Positions 1 to 8,709 of a stretch of DNA of 64,000 nucleotides are shown here, one piece after another. How positions within the stretch are numbered: the first letter of the stretch is position 1; each line of letters opens with the position of its first letter. The translations under genes and the position numbers were made by a program. Under the pieces are notes generated by a model. That model ran no database searches. It had not been told where the DNA came from and was given only the letters and a program-made list of their open reading frames with translations. The stretch covers positions 124,001 to 188,000 of the forward strand of contig NZ_JALJXP010000009.1 of the NCBI RefSeq assembly GCF_024170165.1. The letters run 5' to 3'. The stretch is from Pseudomonas nitroreducens. Lineage in GTDB: Bacteria > Pseudomonadota > Gammaproteobacteria > Pseudomonadales > Pseudomonadaceae.

Positions 1-501
1 GTCGTGGATCAGCCAGACGTTGTAGAGAATGATCGTCGAGATGATCGCCGAGACCAGCGCGATGCCCTTGAACGAGTAGCGCACCCCCAGGTTGCCGAGC
101 AGGATGAACACCACCGAGGCGTAGAGGAAGAACGGCACGTCGGGCGAGGCGCTGCGCTTGAGCAGCTCGAACCAGGCGATGGTGGAGATGATGTCGTGCA
201 CCGGCATCAGCAGGTCCATCACCAGCACACTGCGACTGAAGCGGAACACCAGGAAAATGTTGAGCAGGCCGAGCAGGCTCAGTCCCGTGCGCAGGAACAG
301 CGATTCCTTGGCCATGTCCGGGATCAGCAGGGCGTCGGCGAGCACGTAGGAGTCGTAGGCGGCCATGGCGATGAAATTGATCGCCAGCAGGAAGCGCCGG
401 TAATGCTGGACCACGTACGCCTTGTAGGCATCCTGCAGGCGTGGCGGAATTTTCCCCTGGGACTGCCGGGGCGGAGCGGCGGGGAACTCGGGTACGGTCA
501 T
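1..501 (-). CDS. N-terminal part of a multi-pass membrane protein, probably a sensor (runs off the left edge)
   Basis: The reverse strand opens with ATG at 501 and stays open to the window edge, giving 167 residues. After about 30 cytoplasmic residues there are several hydrophobic stretches (roughly residues 36-60, 70-90, 93-112, 122-140 and 146-165), so this is an integral inner-membrane domain. The arrangement, a short soluble head and then five to six helices, resembles the membrane sensory modules that precede GGDEF or other signalling domains in Pseudomonas. The output domain would lie outside the window, so a diguanylate cyclase function is only a guess. No signal peptide cleavage site is apparent. 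Confidence 0.55.
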   Translation of the reverse strand, partial: MTVPEFPAAPPRQSQGKIPPRLQDAYKAYVVQHYRRFLLAINFIAMAAYDSYVLADALLIPDMAKESLFLRTGLSLLGLLNIFLVFRFSRSVLVMDLLMPVHDIISTIAWFELLKRSASPDVPFFLYASVVFILLGNLGVRYSFKGIALVSAIISTIILYNVWLIHD

Positions 502-716
502 CGAGAGTGGGAGCCTGTGTCTGCCATCCAGGGCGAATGCTGGCCAAGGGCTAGAGTAGGGTGGCGGCACCATCGCCGTCCAGCGGGGCGATGCATAGGC
601 TGTACCAAAATACCGGTCGCCGCCGATTGGTTCTTTCGCTTGAGCTGCTAATGGATCTTTATAGGGTTCCAATGCGGCGGCATGATGACCGCCATCACTT
701 GCTGTCGAGGTCTTTC

Positions 717-1337
717 ATGTACGTACCTGCGCATTTCGAGGAAACCCGCCCGGATGAGCTGCACCGGCTGATCCGTGACTATCCCCTGGGCATCCTGGTC
801 ACCGGCCACGACGGCCTGCTGGATGCCAACCACCTGCCATTCGAACTGGAGCTCTCCGGCGAGAAACCCCTGCTGCGTGCCCATGTCGCGCGCAACAACC
901 CGGTGTGGCAGGAGGCCGATGGCGAGGAGGTGCTGGTGATCTTCCGTGGCGAGCATGCCTACGTCTCGCCCAACTGGTACCCGAGCAAGCACGAGGCGCA
1001 CCGCCAGGTGCCGACCTGGAACTACCAGGTAGTGCATGTGCGCGGCCGCCTGAAGGTGATGGACGAAGAGCGCTTCGTGCGCGGCGTGGTCGGCCGCCTG
1101 ACCCGTACCCACGAAGCCAGCGAGGAAAAGCCCTGGAAGATGAGCGACTCCACCCCGGAGTTCATCAGCGGCATGCTGGCGAACATCGTCGGCATCGAGG
1201 TGGAGATCGGCGAGATCATCGGCAAGTCCAAGCTCAGCCAGAACAAGGAAGAACGCGATCGCCTGGGTGCCGCCGAGCGGCTGGAGCAGCTCGGCAGTGG
1301 CGAGCTTTCCGCAGCGATGAAGGGTGCGCTGGGCTGA
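717..1337 (+). CDS. PaiB-like FMN-binding negative transcriptional regulator family protein
   Basis: A 206-residue protein beginning MYVPAHFEETRPDELHRLI, a typical opening of the PaiB/FMN-binding split-barrel family. The core contains the conserved HVARNNPVWQ, SPNWYPSK and VPTWNYQVVHVRG segments (about residues 58-115) that form the flavin pocket, followed by KPWKMSD. The frame is open further upstream, but the family N-terminus begins at this ATG. PaiB of Bacillus is linked to repression of sporulation and protease genes; in proteobacteria the role is mostly unknown and may be flavin-dependent redox or stress chemistry. The gene stands alone, divergent from the membrane sensor to its left. 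Confidence 0.85.
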   Translation: MYVPAHFEETRPDELHRLIRDYPLGILVTGHDGLLDANHLPFELELSGEKPLLRAHVARNNPVWQEADGEEVLVIFRGEHAYVSPNWYPSKHEAHRQVPTWNYQVVHVRGRLKVMDEERFVRGVVGRLTRTHEASEEKPWKMSDSTPEFISGMLANIVGIEVEIGEIIGKSKLSQNKEERDRLGAAERLEQLGSGELSAAMKGALG

Positions 1338-1408
1338 GTCCGTGCCGGTGAGGCCCGTTCCAGACATGTCCGCATGTTTCGAAGGGTTGGCGGATCGGTT
1401 GCGTGGAA

Positions 1409-1423
1409 TGTAATAATATTACA
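1409..1423. promoter_or_regulatory. AT-rich inverted repeat upstream of the DUF1624 gene
   Basis: TGTAAT-AAT-ATTACA is a perfect 6-bp inverted repeat in an otherwise GC-rich background, 25 bases before the next start codon. It has the size and symmetry of a dimeric repressor operator. The cognate regulator is unknown. Confidence 0.35.
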
Positions 1424-1447
1424 ATTCACTCGCAATCGATCTCGCCC

Positions 1448-2626
1448 ATGACCTCCGCACTGAGCCCCGCAATACCTTCAATTGCCAAAACCGCCACGCG
1501 ACTCCACTCCATCGACGCCCTGCGCGGGCTGGTGATCCTCTTCATGCTGCTGGACCACGTCCGCGAGACGTTCTACCTGCACCTGCAGGTGAGCGACCCG
1601 ATGGACGTGACCCAGACCGACCCAGCGTTATTCATCAGCCGCACCCTGGCGCACCTGTGCGCGCCGGTATTTGTCTTCCTCACCGGGCTTTCCGCCTTCC
1701 TCTATGGCGAAAAGCACGAAGGCCGCGCGGCGGTCTACGCCTTCCTGTTCAAGCGCGGGCTGTTCCTGGTGCTGCTGGAAGTCACCCTGGTGAATTTCGC
1801 CTGGACCTTCCAGTTCCCGCCCAAGGTCATCTACCTGCAGGTAATCTGGGCCATCGGCCTGAGCATGCTGGCGCTCTCCGTGCTGGTCTGGCTGCCGCGC
1901 GCTGCGCTGGTGGTGCTGGGCGTGGTGCTGGTGGCGGGGCATAACCTGCTCGATGGCGTGCACTTCGCCGCCGGCCACTGGGCCCACTTGCCCTGGGCGG
2001 TGCTGCATGATCGCGGCTGGATCGAGGTGAGCGACGCGCTGCGCCTGCGCACGTCGTATCCGCTGCTGCCGTGGATCGGTGTGATCGCCCTCGGGTATGC
2101 CGCAGGGCCCTGGTTCGCTCGCTCGGCCGATGCCGCCCGGCGCACCCGCAACCTGCTACTGGCGGCGGCCATCGCGCTGGGCGGTTTCATCGTCCTGCGG
2201 CTGAACAACGGCTACGGCGAGAAGCCCTGGGGTGACGGCGACAACAGCGTGCAGCTGGCGATGAGCTTCCTCAACATCACCAAGTACCCGCCGTCGCTGC
2301 TGTTCCTGGCGCTGACCCTGGGTATCGGCCTGCTCCTGCTGGTGTTCTTCGAGCGTCGCGGGCAGGGCGCACTGGCGCGCTGGCTGGCGGTGTTCGGCGC
2401 CGCACCGATGTTCTTCTACCTGCTGCACCTCTATGTACTGAAGCTGCTCTACCTGGCCGCCGTGGCGATCTGGGGGCTGAATCAGGGGCAGTACTTCGGC
2501 TTCGATTCGGTGTGGGCCGTCTGGGTTGGTGCGCTGGTGCTGATCGTCGCGCTGTACCCGCCGGTGCACTGGTTCGCCGGGCTCAAGGCCCGTCGTCGCG
2601 ACATCGCCTGGCTGAAGTACCTGTGA
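1448..2626 (+). CDS. DUF1624 / heparan-alpha-glucosaminide N-acetyltransferase-like membrane protein
   Basis: A 392-residue integral membrane protein. The N-terminal segment RLHSIDALRGLVILFMLLDHVRE is the hallmark of the DUF1624 (HGSNAT-like) acyltransferase superfamily, with the conserved Asp-Ala-Leu-Arg-Gly and a His in the first membrane helix. About ten hydrophobic helices follow. The ATG at 1448 is chosen because the family motif starts about 20 residues in; an upstream in-frame ATG at 1403 would overlap the operator-like palindrome. Family members transfer acyl groups across the membrane, but the substrate here is not known. Its stop overlaps the start of the porin gene in a GTGA arrangement, so the two are translationally coupled. 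Confidence 0.8.
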   Translation: MTSALSPAIPSIAKTATRLHSIDALRGLVILFMLLDHVRETFYLHLQVSDPMDVTQTDPALFISRTLAHLCAPVFVFLTGLSAFLYGEKHEGRAAVYAFLFKRGLFLVLLEVTLVNFAWTFQFPPKVIYLQVIWAIGLSMLALSVLVWLPRAALVVLGVVLVAGHNLLDGVHFAAGHWAHLPWAVLHDRGWIEVSDALRLRTSYPLLPWIGVIALGYAAGPWFARSADAARRTRNLLLAAAIALGGFIVLRLNNGYGEKPWGDGDNSVQLAMSFLNITKYPPSLLFLALTLGIGLLLLVFFERRGQGALARWLAVFGAAPMFFYLLHLYVLKLLYLAAVAIWGLNQGQYFGFDSVWAVWVGALVLIVALYPPVHWFAGLKARRRDIAWLKYL

Positions 2627-3954
2627 GGCTGCGCAGTTCCGCCGTGCTGCTGGCCCTGTCCGCACCGGCGTTTGGCGCGGCGCAGGAGGAGTCCGGCGGC
2701 TTCATCGAGGACAGCCGCTGGAGCCTGCTCAACCGCACGGTGTTCGATCAGCGTGAATACCGCCACGGCGACCGCAACAGTGGCGCGCGCAATGCCTACA
2801 AGCCTCGCAGTGAGCGCAACGGCTACGCGCAAGAATGGGCTTATGGCCTGATGGGCAGCCTGCAGTCCGGCTTTACCCGGGGCGACGTCGGACTGGGGCT
2901 GGACGCGCACCTGTACCAGGGCGTGCTGCTGGACAGCGGCGGTGGCCGTGCCGGCAAGGCCCGGCTGGTCGGCCTGGATAACGAGGGGCATCCCAAGGAC
3001 AGCTTCGCCCGTGGCGGCGCGGCACTGAAGGCGCGGACGTCTTCGACCACCCTGTGGTGGGGCGAGCAGCGGGTAAAGACGCCGGTATTCAGCTCGTCCG
3101 ACAGCCGCCTGCTACCGGAAACGGCCACCGGTTTCTTCCTCTCCAGCGAGGAGTTCTCGGGGCTGCGGCTGGTGGCCGGGCACTTTACCGAAAGCACCGA
3201 CCGCAATGCCTCCAGCCATGATCGCGGCTTCGTGGTGAACTATTCCAACGCCCGCCAGGGCGATGCCTTCGACCTGGCGGGCTTCACCTATGCGCCAGCC
3301 AAGTCGGCAAGTCTGAGCCTGTTCACCTCGCGCTACGAGGACAGCTGGCGCCAGGACTACCTCGGCGGCACTTTCAGCCAACCACTGGGGGCGGGGCAGG
3401 ACTTGTCGCTCAACCTCAATCTCTACCGCACCCGCGATACCGGACAGGCGCTTTCCGGGCGCATCGACAACACCACCTGGAGCCTGCTCGGCGGATACGG
3501 CTTTGGCGCGCACCGGTTGAGCCTCGGTTACCAGCAGGTCGATGGCAACACGCCGTTCGACTACGTGACGCGCGGCGCGATCTTCATCACCAATGCGGTG
3601 CAACTGTCGGACTTCAATGCGCCCAATGAGCGTTCCTGGCAGCTGCGCTACGACCTGGACCTGGCTTCCTTCGGTGCGCCGGGGCTGTTCATGGCAGCGG
3701 CCTACGTACGTGGCACGGACATCGATGGCAGCCATGTCGACCCGCGCGGCGGCTACGCGTACCTGGGCTACGGCGAGGGCGGCAAGCACTGGGAGCGCGA
3801 CCTGCTGCTGCAATACCGGGTGCCGGAAGGCCCGGCCAAGGGCCTGCGGTTGGTGCTGATGCACAACAGCCACCGCGCCAACGCCGCGCAGGCGGAACTC
3901 AATACCGATCAGCTGCGGGTGGCCGTGGAGTATCCGCTGGACGGCGGCTTCTGA
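2623..3954 (+). CDS. OprD-family outer-membrane porin
   Basis: 443 residues from a GTG start that overlaps the previous stop by 4 bases. The first residues (MRLRSSAVLLALSAPAFGA) form a Sec signal peptide, followed by the OprD-like mature start GFIEDSRWSLLNRTVFDQREY. Alternating amphipathic beta strands, loop motifs such as GDVGLGLDAHLY and many aromatic girdle residues fit the 18-stranded OprD barrel, and the length matches the family (420-450). OprD proteins take up specific small solutes such as amino acids or aromatic acids; the substrate cannot be deduced. Coupling to a DUF1624 acyltransferase is unusual and may link uptake with envelope modification. Confidence 0.88.
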   Translation: MRLRSSAVLLALSAPAFGAAQEESGGFIEDSRWSLLNRTVFDQREYRHGDRNSGARNAYKPRSERNGYAQEWAYGLMGSLQSGFTRGDVGLGLDAHLYQGVLLDSGGGRAGKARLVGLDNEGHPKDSFARGGAALKARTSSTTLWWGEQRVKTPVFSSSDSRLLPETATGFFLSSEEFSGLRLVAGHFTESTDRNASSHDRGFVVNYSNARQGDAFDLAGFTYAPAKSASLSLFTSRYEDSWRQDYLGGTFSQPLGAGQDLSLNLNLYRTRDTGQALSGRIDNTTWSLLGGYGFGAHRLSLGYQQVDGNTPFDYVTRGAIFITNAVQLSDFNAPNERSWQLRYDLDLASFGAPGLFMAAAYVRGTDIDGSHVDPRGGYAYLGYGEGGKHWERDLLLQYRVPEGPAKGLRLVLMHNSHRANAAQAELNTDQLRVAVEYPLDGGF

Positions 3955-4356
3955 TCAGAGCCCGCCGAGCAGGTCGTGGGCGTCGAGCAGGCGCCAGGCG
4001 ATTTCCGGGTTCTTCTCCAGGCCCCGGCGGATCGCGGCGGGGATGGCCTGGCGGGTCTTGCGGCAGAGGCCGGGCTGCTCGTCGAAGTCGAACTCGATGC
4101 CGCGCATCGTGCGCACTTCGTTGAAACCGGGGGCGATGTGCAGGCGGATGCCAAGCTGCTCGAAGAGCTTGTGCTGAAGACGCTCGAGATCCGCCAGGTC
4201 CTTGAGGTTCTCCAGGCGATCCAGCAGGCGCTGCTCCTCGTGCCGGGTCAGCAGCAGGATGCGCAGGTCGGCGTTGGCGGTTTGCAGCAGGCGTTCCCGG
4301 TCGCAGTTGCAGGCGCCGGGCGGGCATTGCTGGCGGAGCGGGGGAGTGGCGGTCAT
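3955..4356 (-). CDS. Conserved hypothetical protein with N-terminal cysteine cluster
   Basis: 133 residues, convergent with the porin gene and sharing almost no spacer with it. The start is MTATPPLRQQ, followed by a Cys-rich CPPGACNC segment (residues 11-18) and DRERLL. A charged helical middle leads to a C-terminal block with GLCRKTRQAIPAAIRRGLE. There is no signal peptide or membrane segment, so it is probably cytoplasmic. I recall similar short proteins in pseudomonads but know no function for them; the Cys cluster plus the basic C-terminal helix could suggest metal or nucleic acid binding, which is inference only. Confidence 0.65.
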   Translation of the reverse strand: MTATPPLRQQCPPGACNCDRERLLQTANADLRILLLTRHEEQRLLDRLENLKDLADLERLQHKLFEQLGIRLHIAPGFNEVRTMRGIEFDFDEQPGLCRKTRQAIPAAIRRGLEKNPEIAWRLLDAHDLLGGL

Positions 4357-4469
4357 GTCCCGATCATAGCGGGGGATCGGGAGTTTGCGCAGGGGGTTGT
4401 CAGCTTGTGGCTCACGGCGTAGCGGGTATGTCCAGCCAACTCCGTCATTGCAGGCCCGTACAGGCTGCT

Positions 4470-4491
4470 CCCTCTCCCTGAAGGGAGAGGG
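4470..4491. repeat. Short palindromic repeat CCCTCTCCCT-GA-AGGGAGAGGG (copy 1)
   Basis: Perfect 10-bp inverted repeat with a 2-base centre. Identical copies occur at 26813-26834, 28469-28490 and 41990-42011, always between genes, so this is a dispersed REP-like element rather than a gene-specific site. It may also work as a transcript 3' end. Confidence 0.8.
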
Positions 4492-4547
4492 GACCGCGTT
4501 CTGAGCGCGGGCACACTCTGTCATCAGCCGGTTGGCAGTGCGGACGA

Positions 4548-6551
4548 TCAGTGCGCCGGTTTGCGAATGGTCTTGAGCAGGTCTTCCGGGCTGATCTGCC
4601 CGACGATGTTGCTCACGCCTTCGCTGCCCGGTTGCGGCAGGCCGAGGATGTGGCCCTTGATCTTGCCGATCACGTGCATCTCGCACGGCTTGCAGTCGAA
4701 CTTCAGGGTCAGCACTTCGTCGCCGTGGATCAGCTGCATCGGTTGCACCTTGGTGCGCACGCCGGTGACGCCCTTGGCCTGTTTCGGGCACAGGTTGAAG
4801 GAGAAACGCAGGCAGTGCTTGGTGATCATCACTGGCACTTCGCCGGTTTCCTCGTGGGCCTCGTAGGCCGCGTCGATCAGCTGCACGCCGTGGCGGTGGT
4901 AAAACTCGCGGGCCTTCTCGTTGTACACGTTGTACAGGAAGGACAGGTGCGACTCCGGGTACACCGGCGGCGGGCTGGTCTCGGCCTTGCGGCCACCGCG
5001 CGGGTGGGCCTGCACGCGGGCTTCGGTCAGCGCTTCGATGGCCTCGCGGCGCAGCGATTTCAGCTGGGAATTGGGGATGAAGAATGCCTGCGGGGCATCC
5101 AGCTCGATCCGGTCGGCGTGGTACTGGGTGGTGCCCAGCTGGCCAAGCAGGTCGTGCAATTGGTCCAGTGCCTGTTCCGGCTTGTTGGCGGCGCCGAACG
5201 GGCCGTCCAGGGCGACGCTGGCGGTGACGCCTTCCTCGCTGGTGGCGGTCAGCTCCAGGCGCTCTTCACGCAGTTTGGCGACCCACGACAGGCCGATGCG
5301 GCGCTCGGCAGACGTCTTCTGCAGCGCTTGCTGCCAGTTGTGGTCGAGGTTGCGCGACAGCGGGTGGTTCGGACGCAGGCGGTAGAGGCCTTCGGGCATC
5401 TCGTTGGGCTCGACGCGGTAGCGGTAGCGCTTCTCGCCGTCTTCCTCGAACTCACCTTTCGGCTCGGCGATGTTGGCGCGGAAACCGACCACTTCGCGCT
5501 TCACCAGCACGTTGAGGCCGTCGCCGTTGGACAGCGGGTCCTTGGTCACTACCAGCAGGTCGCGCTTGCCGACCTTTTCCACGGTGCCCACCGGCAGGCC
5601 GGTGAAGGTCGGCGAGTCGAAGGCGCCGATGTCGATCTTGCGGTCGCTGACGAAGTAGTCGGTGCTGCCGCGGTGGAAGGTCTTGTCCGGGTCCGGCACG
5701 AAGAAGTGGTCGGTGCGGCCGCTGGAGGCGCGTGCCAGGTCCGGGCGCTCGGCGAGGATGCCGTCCAGGCGCTGGCGGTAATAGGCGGTGATGTTCTTCA
5801 CGTAGCCCATGTCCTTGTAGCGACCTTCGATCTTGAAGGAACGCACGCCGGCGTCGACCAGGGCGCTGAGGTTGGCGCTCTGGTTGTTGTCCTTCATCGA
5901 CAGCAGGTGCTTCTCGAAGGCCACCACGCGGCCCTGGTCATCCTTCAGGGTGTAGGGCAGGCGGCAGGCCTGGGAACAGTCGCCGCGGTTGGCGCTGCGG
6001 CCGGTCTGGGCGTGGGAGATGTTGCACTGGCCGGAGAAGGCCACGCACAGCGCGCCGTGGATGAAGAACTCGATGGCGGCATCGGTCTCGTCGGCGATGG
6101 CGCGGATTTCCTGCAGGTTCAGCTCACGGGCCAGTACCAGCTGGGAGAAGCCGGCCTGATCGAGGAACTTCGCCCGCTCCAGGGTGCGGATGTCGGTCTG
6201 GGTGCTGGCGTGCAGCTCGATCGGCGGGATGTCCAGCTCCATGATCCCCAGGTCCTGCACGATCAGCGCATCGACGCCGGCGTCGTAGAGCTGGTGGATC
6301 AGCGCGCGCGCCGGCTCCAGCTCGTTGTCGTGGAGGATGGTGTTGATCGTGGTGAATACCCGCGCGTGGTAGCGGTGGGCGAACTCCACCAGCTGGGCGA
6401 TATCGCTCACCTCGTTGCAGGCATTGTGCCGCGCGCCGAAGCTCGGGCCGCCGATGTAGACGGCGTCGGCGCCATGCAGGATGGCCTCGCGGGCGATGGA
6501 CACATCGCGGGCAGGGCTGAGCAGTTCCAGATGGTGTTTGGGCAGGGACAT
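4548..6551 (-). CDS. rlhA: U32-family protein, 23S rRNA 5-hydroxycytidine synthase RlhA-like
   Basis: 667 residues starting MSLPKHHLELLSPARDVSIAREAI, the usual N-terminus of the U32 'peptidase' family. The signature is present around residues 160-205: EFFIHGALCVAFSGQC followed by NRGDCSQACRLPY, giving the Cys set that in this family coordinates an iron-sulfur cluster. The length (about 650-670) matches RlhA/YdcP, which hydroxylates a cytidine of 23S rRNA, rather than the shorter TrhP/YegQ (about 450). The long C-terminal part with CPKQAKG and CKPCEMHVIGKI supports this. It is a solitary gene transcribed away from the esterase operon, with a repeat-rich promoter region. The family assignment is firm; the exact modification site is inferred. 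Confidence 0.87.
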   Translation of the reverse strand: MSLPKHHLELLSPARDVSIAREAILHGADAVYIGGPSFGARHNACNEVSDIAQLVEFAHRYHARVFTTINTILHDNELEPARALIHQLYDAGVDALIVQDLGIMELDIPPIELHASTQTDIRTLERAKFLDQAGFSQLVLARELNLQEIRAIADETDAAIEFFIHGALCVAFSGQCNISHAQTGRSANRGDCSQACRLPYTLKDDQGRVVAFEKHLLSMKDNNQSANLSALVDAGVRSFKIEGRYKDMGYVKNITAYYRQRLDGILAERPDLARASSGRTDHFFVPDPDKTFHRGSTDYFVSDRKIDIGAFDSPTFTGLPVGTVEKVGKRDLLVVTKDPLSNGDGLNVLVKREVVGFRANIAEPKGEFEEDGEKRYRYRVEPNEMPEGLYRLRPNHPLSRNLDHNWQQALQKTSAERRIGLSWVAKLREERLELTATSEEGVTASVALDGPFGAANKPEQALDQLHDLLGQLGTTQYHADRIELDAPQAFFIPNSQLKSLRREAIEALTEARVQAHPRGGRKAETSPPPVYPESHLSFLYNVYNEKAREFYHRHGVQLIDAAYEAHEETGEVPVMITKHCLRFSFNLCPKQAKGVTGVRTKVQPMQLIHGDEVLTLKFDCKPCEMHVIGKIKGHILGLPQPGSEGVSNIVGQISPEDLLKTIRKPAH

Positions 6552-6742
6552 GGTTTCTTCTTTATCAGGCGTGGCACGGGCAATCGCGCATTGTACCGGC
6601 CAAACGCCGCGCCGGCACCCGTGGCGTGCCAGGCGGCGTAACCCCCGGTCGCCCCGGCTGCCCCTGCAGGAGCGGGCCATGCCCGCGAACCGCGAACAAC
6701 GTCCGCACCAACCGCCGCTCCGATCCCATCGGCTAACCCTTT

Positions 6743-6822
6743 GTAGGATGGCGTGGAGCGCAGCGATACCCATCGCCCCGTGCACCGGCAGCATGGGTAT
6801 CGCTGCGCTCCACCCATCCTAC
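6743..6822. repeat. 80-bp imperfect palindromic intergenic repeat (GTAGGATGG...CCATCCTAC), copy A
   Basis: Left arm GTAGGATGGCGTGGAGCGCA and the matching right arm ending CCATCCTAC can fold into one long hairpin. A close relative is at 10648-10727, and a half copy begins at 34021. The 6552-7045 gap also holds a REP core (AGCGGGCCATGCCCGCGA, about 6671-6688). These are dispersed repeats without coding content. Confidence 0.75.
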
Positions 6823-6907
6823 GTGCGTGCCAGCGGACTGCGTCCGCGTTGTTTCGGCGCGGGCAGGCATGGCCAGCTCCTACAGGTCGCATCCCCACCT
6901 CCGGCAA

Positions 6908-6946
6908 TTCTGCAACGCCCCTTCAGCCCCCCTTGCAGAACTGCAA
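6908..6946. promoter_or_regulatory. Candidate operator with repeated TGCA dyads before the esterase operon
   Basis: TTCTGCAA at 6908-6915 is the exact inverse of TTGCAGAA at 6933-6940, and TTGCAG-AA-CTGCAA (6933-6946) forms a second, tighter dyad. A further CTGCAAC follows at about 6954-6960. Clustering of symmetric half-sites about 100-140 bases before the first gene suggests a regulator site; the protein is unknown. Confidence 0.35.
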
Positions 6947-7045
6947 AGTGACCCTGCAACTCTGTCTATTCCGCGCTTTGCGGGCATGGATCAAGATTCG
7001 TTCGTCCTCTCGGAACACCTCTCCCCATTTTCAAGGAACCGAATC

Positions 7046-8062
7046 ATGAACGCCAAGAAATCCCTGCTCGCCGCCTCCCTCGCCCTGGCCATCGGCAACG
7101 TCTTCGCCGCCGGCAACCCCACCGTCGAACACAACACCCAGGCCTTCCTCGAAGCCCTGGAAGCCGGCAAGGGCCAGCCGCTGGAAACCCTCTCGCCGAA
7201 AGACGCCCGTGGGGTGCTGACCGGCGCCCAGGCTTCGGTGAAGGTCGACCTCTCCGGCACCCAGGTCAGCGAGAAGACCGTGCAGACCACCGTCGGCCCG
7301 GTGAAGCTGACCATCGTCCGCCCGGCCGGGGTGAAGGGCACGCTGCCGGTGTTCATGTTCTTCCACGGCGGCGGCTGGGTGCTGGGGGACTACCCGACCC
7401 ACGCCCGCCTGATCCACGACCTGGTGGTGAACTCCGGCGCGGTGGCGGTCTACGTCGATTACACCCCGTCCCCCGAGGCGCATTACCCGGTGGCCATCAA
7501 CCAGGCCTACGCCGCCACCCAGTGGGTCGCCGAGCACGGCAAGCAGATCAACGTCGACGGCAAGCGCCTGGCCGTGGCCGGCAACAGCGTCGGCGGCAAT
7601 ATGGCGGCGGTGGTCGCGCTGATGGCCAAGGACAAGGGCACGCCCAAGCTGCGCTTCCAGGCCCTGCTGTGGCCGGTGACCGATGCCAGCTTCGAGACCG
7701 GCTCGTACAACCAGTTCGCGCAGGGGCACTTCCTCACCAAGCCGATGATGCAGTGGTTCTGGGACAGCTACACCACCGACCCGAAACAGCGCGCCGAGAT
7801 CTACGCATCGCCGCTGCGCGCCACCACCGACCAGCTCAAGGGCCTGCCGCCGACCCTGATCCAGACCGCCGAGTCCGATGTGCTGCGTGACGAGGGCGAA
7901 GCCTACGCGCGCAAGCTCGACGCCGCCGGTGTGGCTGTCACCTCCGTGCGCTACAACGGAATGATCCACGACTACGGTCTGCTCAATGTGGTCAGCCAGG
8001 TGCCGGCGGTACAGGCCGCCATGCGCCAGGCCGGTGCAGAGCTGAAGGTTCACCTGCAGTAA
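7046..8062 (+). CDS. Secreted alpha/beta-hydrolase, HSL (class IV) esterase family
   Basis: 338 residues. MNAKKSLLAASLALAIGNVFA is a Sec signal peptide, so the enzyme acts in the periplasm or outside. The HGGGW oxyanion motif lies near residue 108, the nucleophile elbow GNSVGG near residue 180, the acidic residue in ESDVLRDEGEAYA near 277 and the catalytic His in MIHDYGLLN near 308: the full hormone-sensitive-lipase set. The ATG at 7046 follows an AAGGAA ribosome site; upstream in-frame sequence is not protein-like. It is the first gene of an apparent operon with the monooxygenase-like and YtcJ genes (gaps 73 and 19 bases), suggesting hydrolysis of an ester or lactone substrate. Confidence 0.85.
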   Translation: MNAKKSLLAASLALAIGNVFAAGNPTVEHNTQAFLEALEAGKGQPLETLSPKDARGVLTGAQASVKVDLSGTQVSEKTVQTTVGPVKLTIVRPAGVKGTLPVFMFFHGGGWVLGDYPTHARLIHDLVVNSGAVAVYVDYTPSPEAHYPVAINQAYAATQWVAEHGKQINVDGKRLAVAGNSVGGNMAAVVALMAKDKGTPKLRFQALLWPVTDASFETGSYNQFAQGHFLTKPMMQWFWDSYTTDPKQRAEIYASPLRATTDQLKGLPPTLIQTAESDVLRDEGEAYARKLDAAGVAVTSVRYNGMIHDYGLLNVVSQVPAVQAAMRQAGAELKVHLQ

Positions 8063-8135
8063 GCCGCTTAGCCAACCAGCCGCTTTCCTCCCTCGCCGTC
8101 GGGCGGGGGAGGCCACTTCTCCGGAGGGAACCCAA

Positions 8136-8690
8136 GTGCGCCAGCCCACGCCGCAAGAATCCGTCACCCTGATCATCCGCCACCGCGCCCGCCCCGACAG
8201 CGTCGCCGCCTATGAAGCCATCCTGCGCGAGCTGACCCGCGCCGCCAGCGAGTACCCCGGCCACCTGGGCGTGGACGTGATGCGCCAGGGCGAGCATTTC
8301 ACTTCGGTGCTGCGCTTCGCCAGCGCCGATGAACTGCAAACCTGGCTCGACTCGCCACAACGCCATGAACTGATCGAGCGCGCCAACCCGCACCTGCTCG
8401 ACGTCGAGCAGAAGGAACTGCACACCGCCCACGAATTCTGGTTCACCACCCCGGACAACCCGCAGAAACAGCCGCCGCGCTGGAAGCAGGCAGCCATCTC
8501 CTACCTGGTGATCCTGCCGCTGGTGATGCTGGTGCCGCAGCTCTGGCGCCCGCTGTTCGCCCAGGTCCCGCTGCTGGGCGGCTTCGTGCCGGCCAACATG
8601 CTCATTGTCGCGACCATCGTCCTGCTGGTGGTCTACGTTTTCATGCCACGGGCCACGCGCCTGTTCTCCGCCTGGCTCAATGCCCGCTGA
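8136..8690 (+). CDS. Antibiotic biosynthesis monooxygenase (ABM) domain protein with membrane anchor
   Basis: 184 residues from a GTG start with a good GGAGGG ribosome site. Residues 1-100 form an ABM-like dimeric alpha-beta barrel (VTLIIRHRARPDSVAAYEAIL, HLGVDVMRQGEHFTSVLRFAS). The C-terminal third has two or three membrane helices (about 121-140 and 150-172). This domain order, ABM then membrane anchor, is a known conserved architecture, but no defined substrate is known. Its place between a secreted esterase and an amidohydrolase suggests a membrane-associated oxidative or protective step. Confidence 0.75.
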   Translation: MRQPTPQESVTLIIRHRARPDSVAAYEAILRELTRAASEYPGHLGVDVMRQGEHFTSVLRFASADELQTWLDSPQRHELIERANPHLLDVEQKELHTAHEFWFTTPDNPQKQPPRWKQAAISYLVILPLVMLVPQLWRPLFAQVPLLGGFVPANMLIVATIVLLVVYVFMPRATRLFSAWLNAR

Positions 8691-8709
8691 TCGAAAGAGG
8701 AACATCGCC

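Noticed and set aside
4551-6641. Long open frame of almost 700 codons on the + strand opposite rlhA
   Set aside because: It mirrors the high-GC third-position pattern of rlhA, has repetitive Val/Gly/Ala/His composition and no recognisable domain; rlhA on the other strand is a clear family member.
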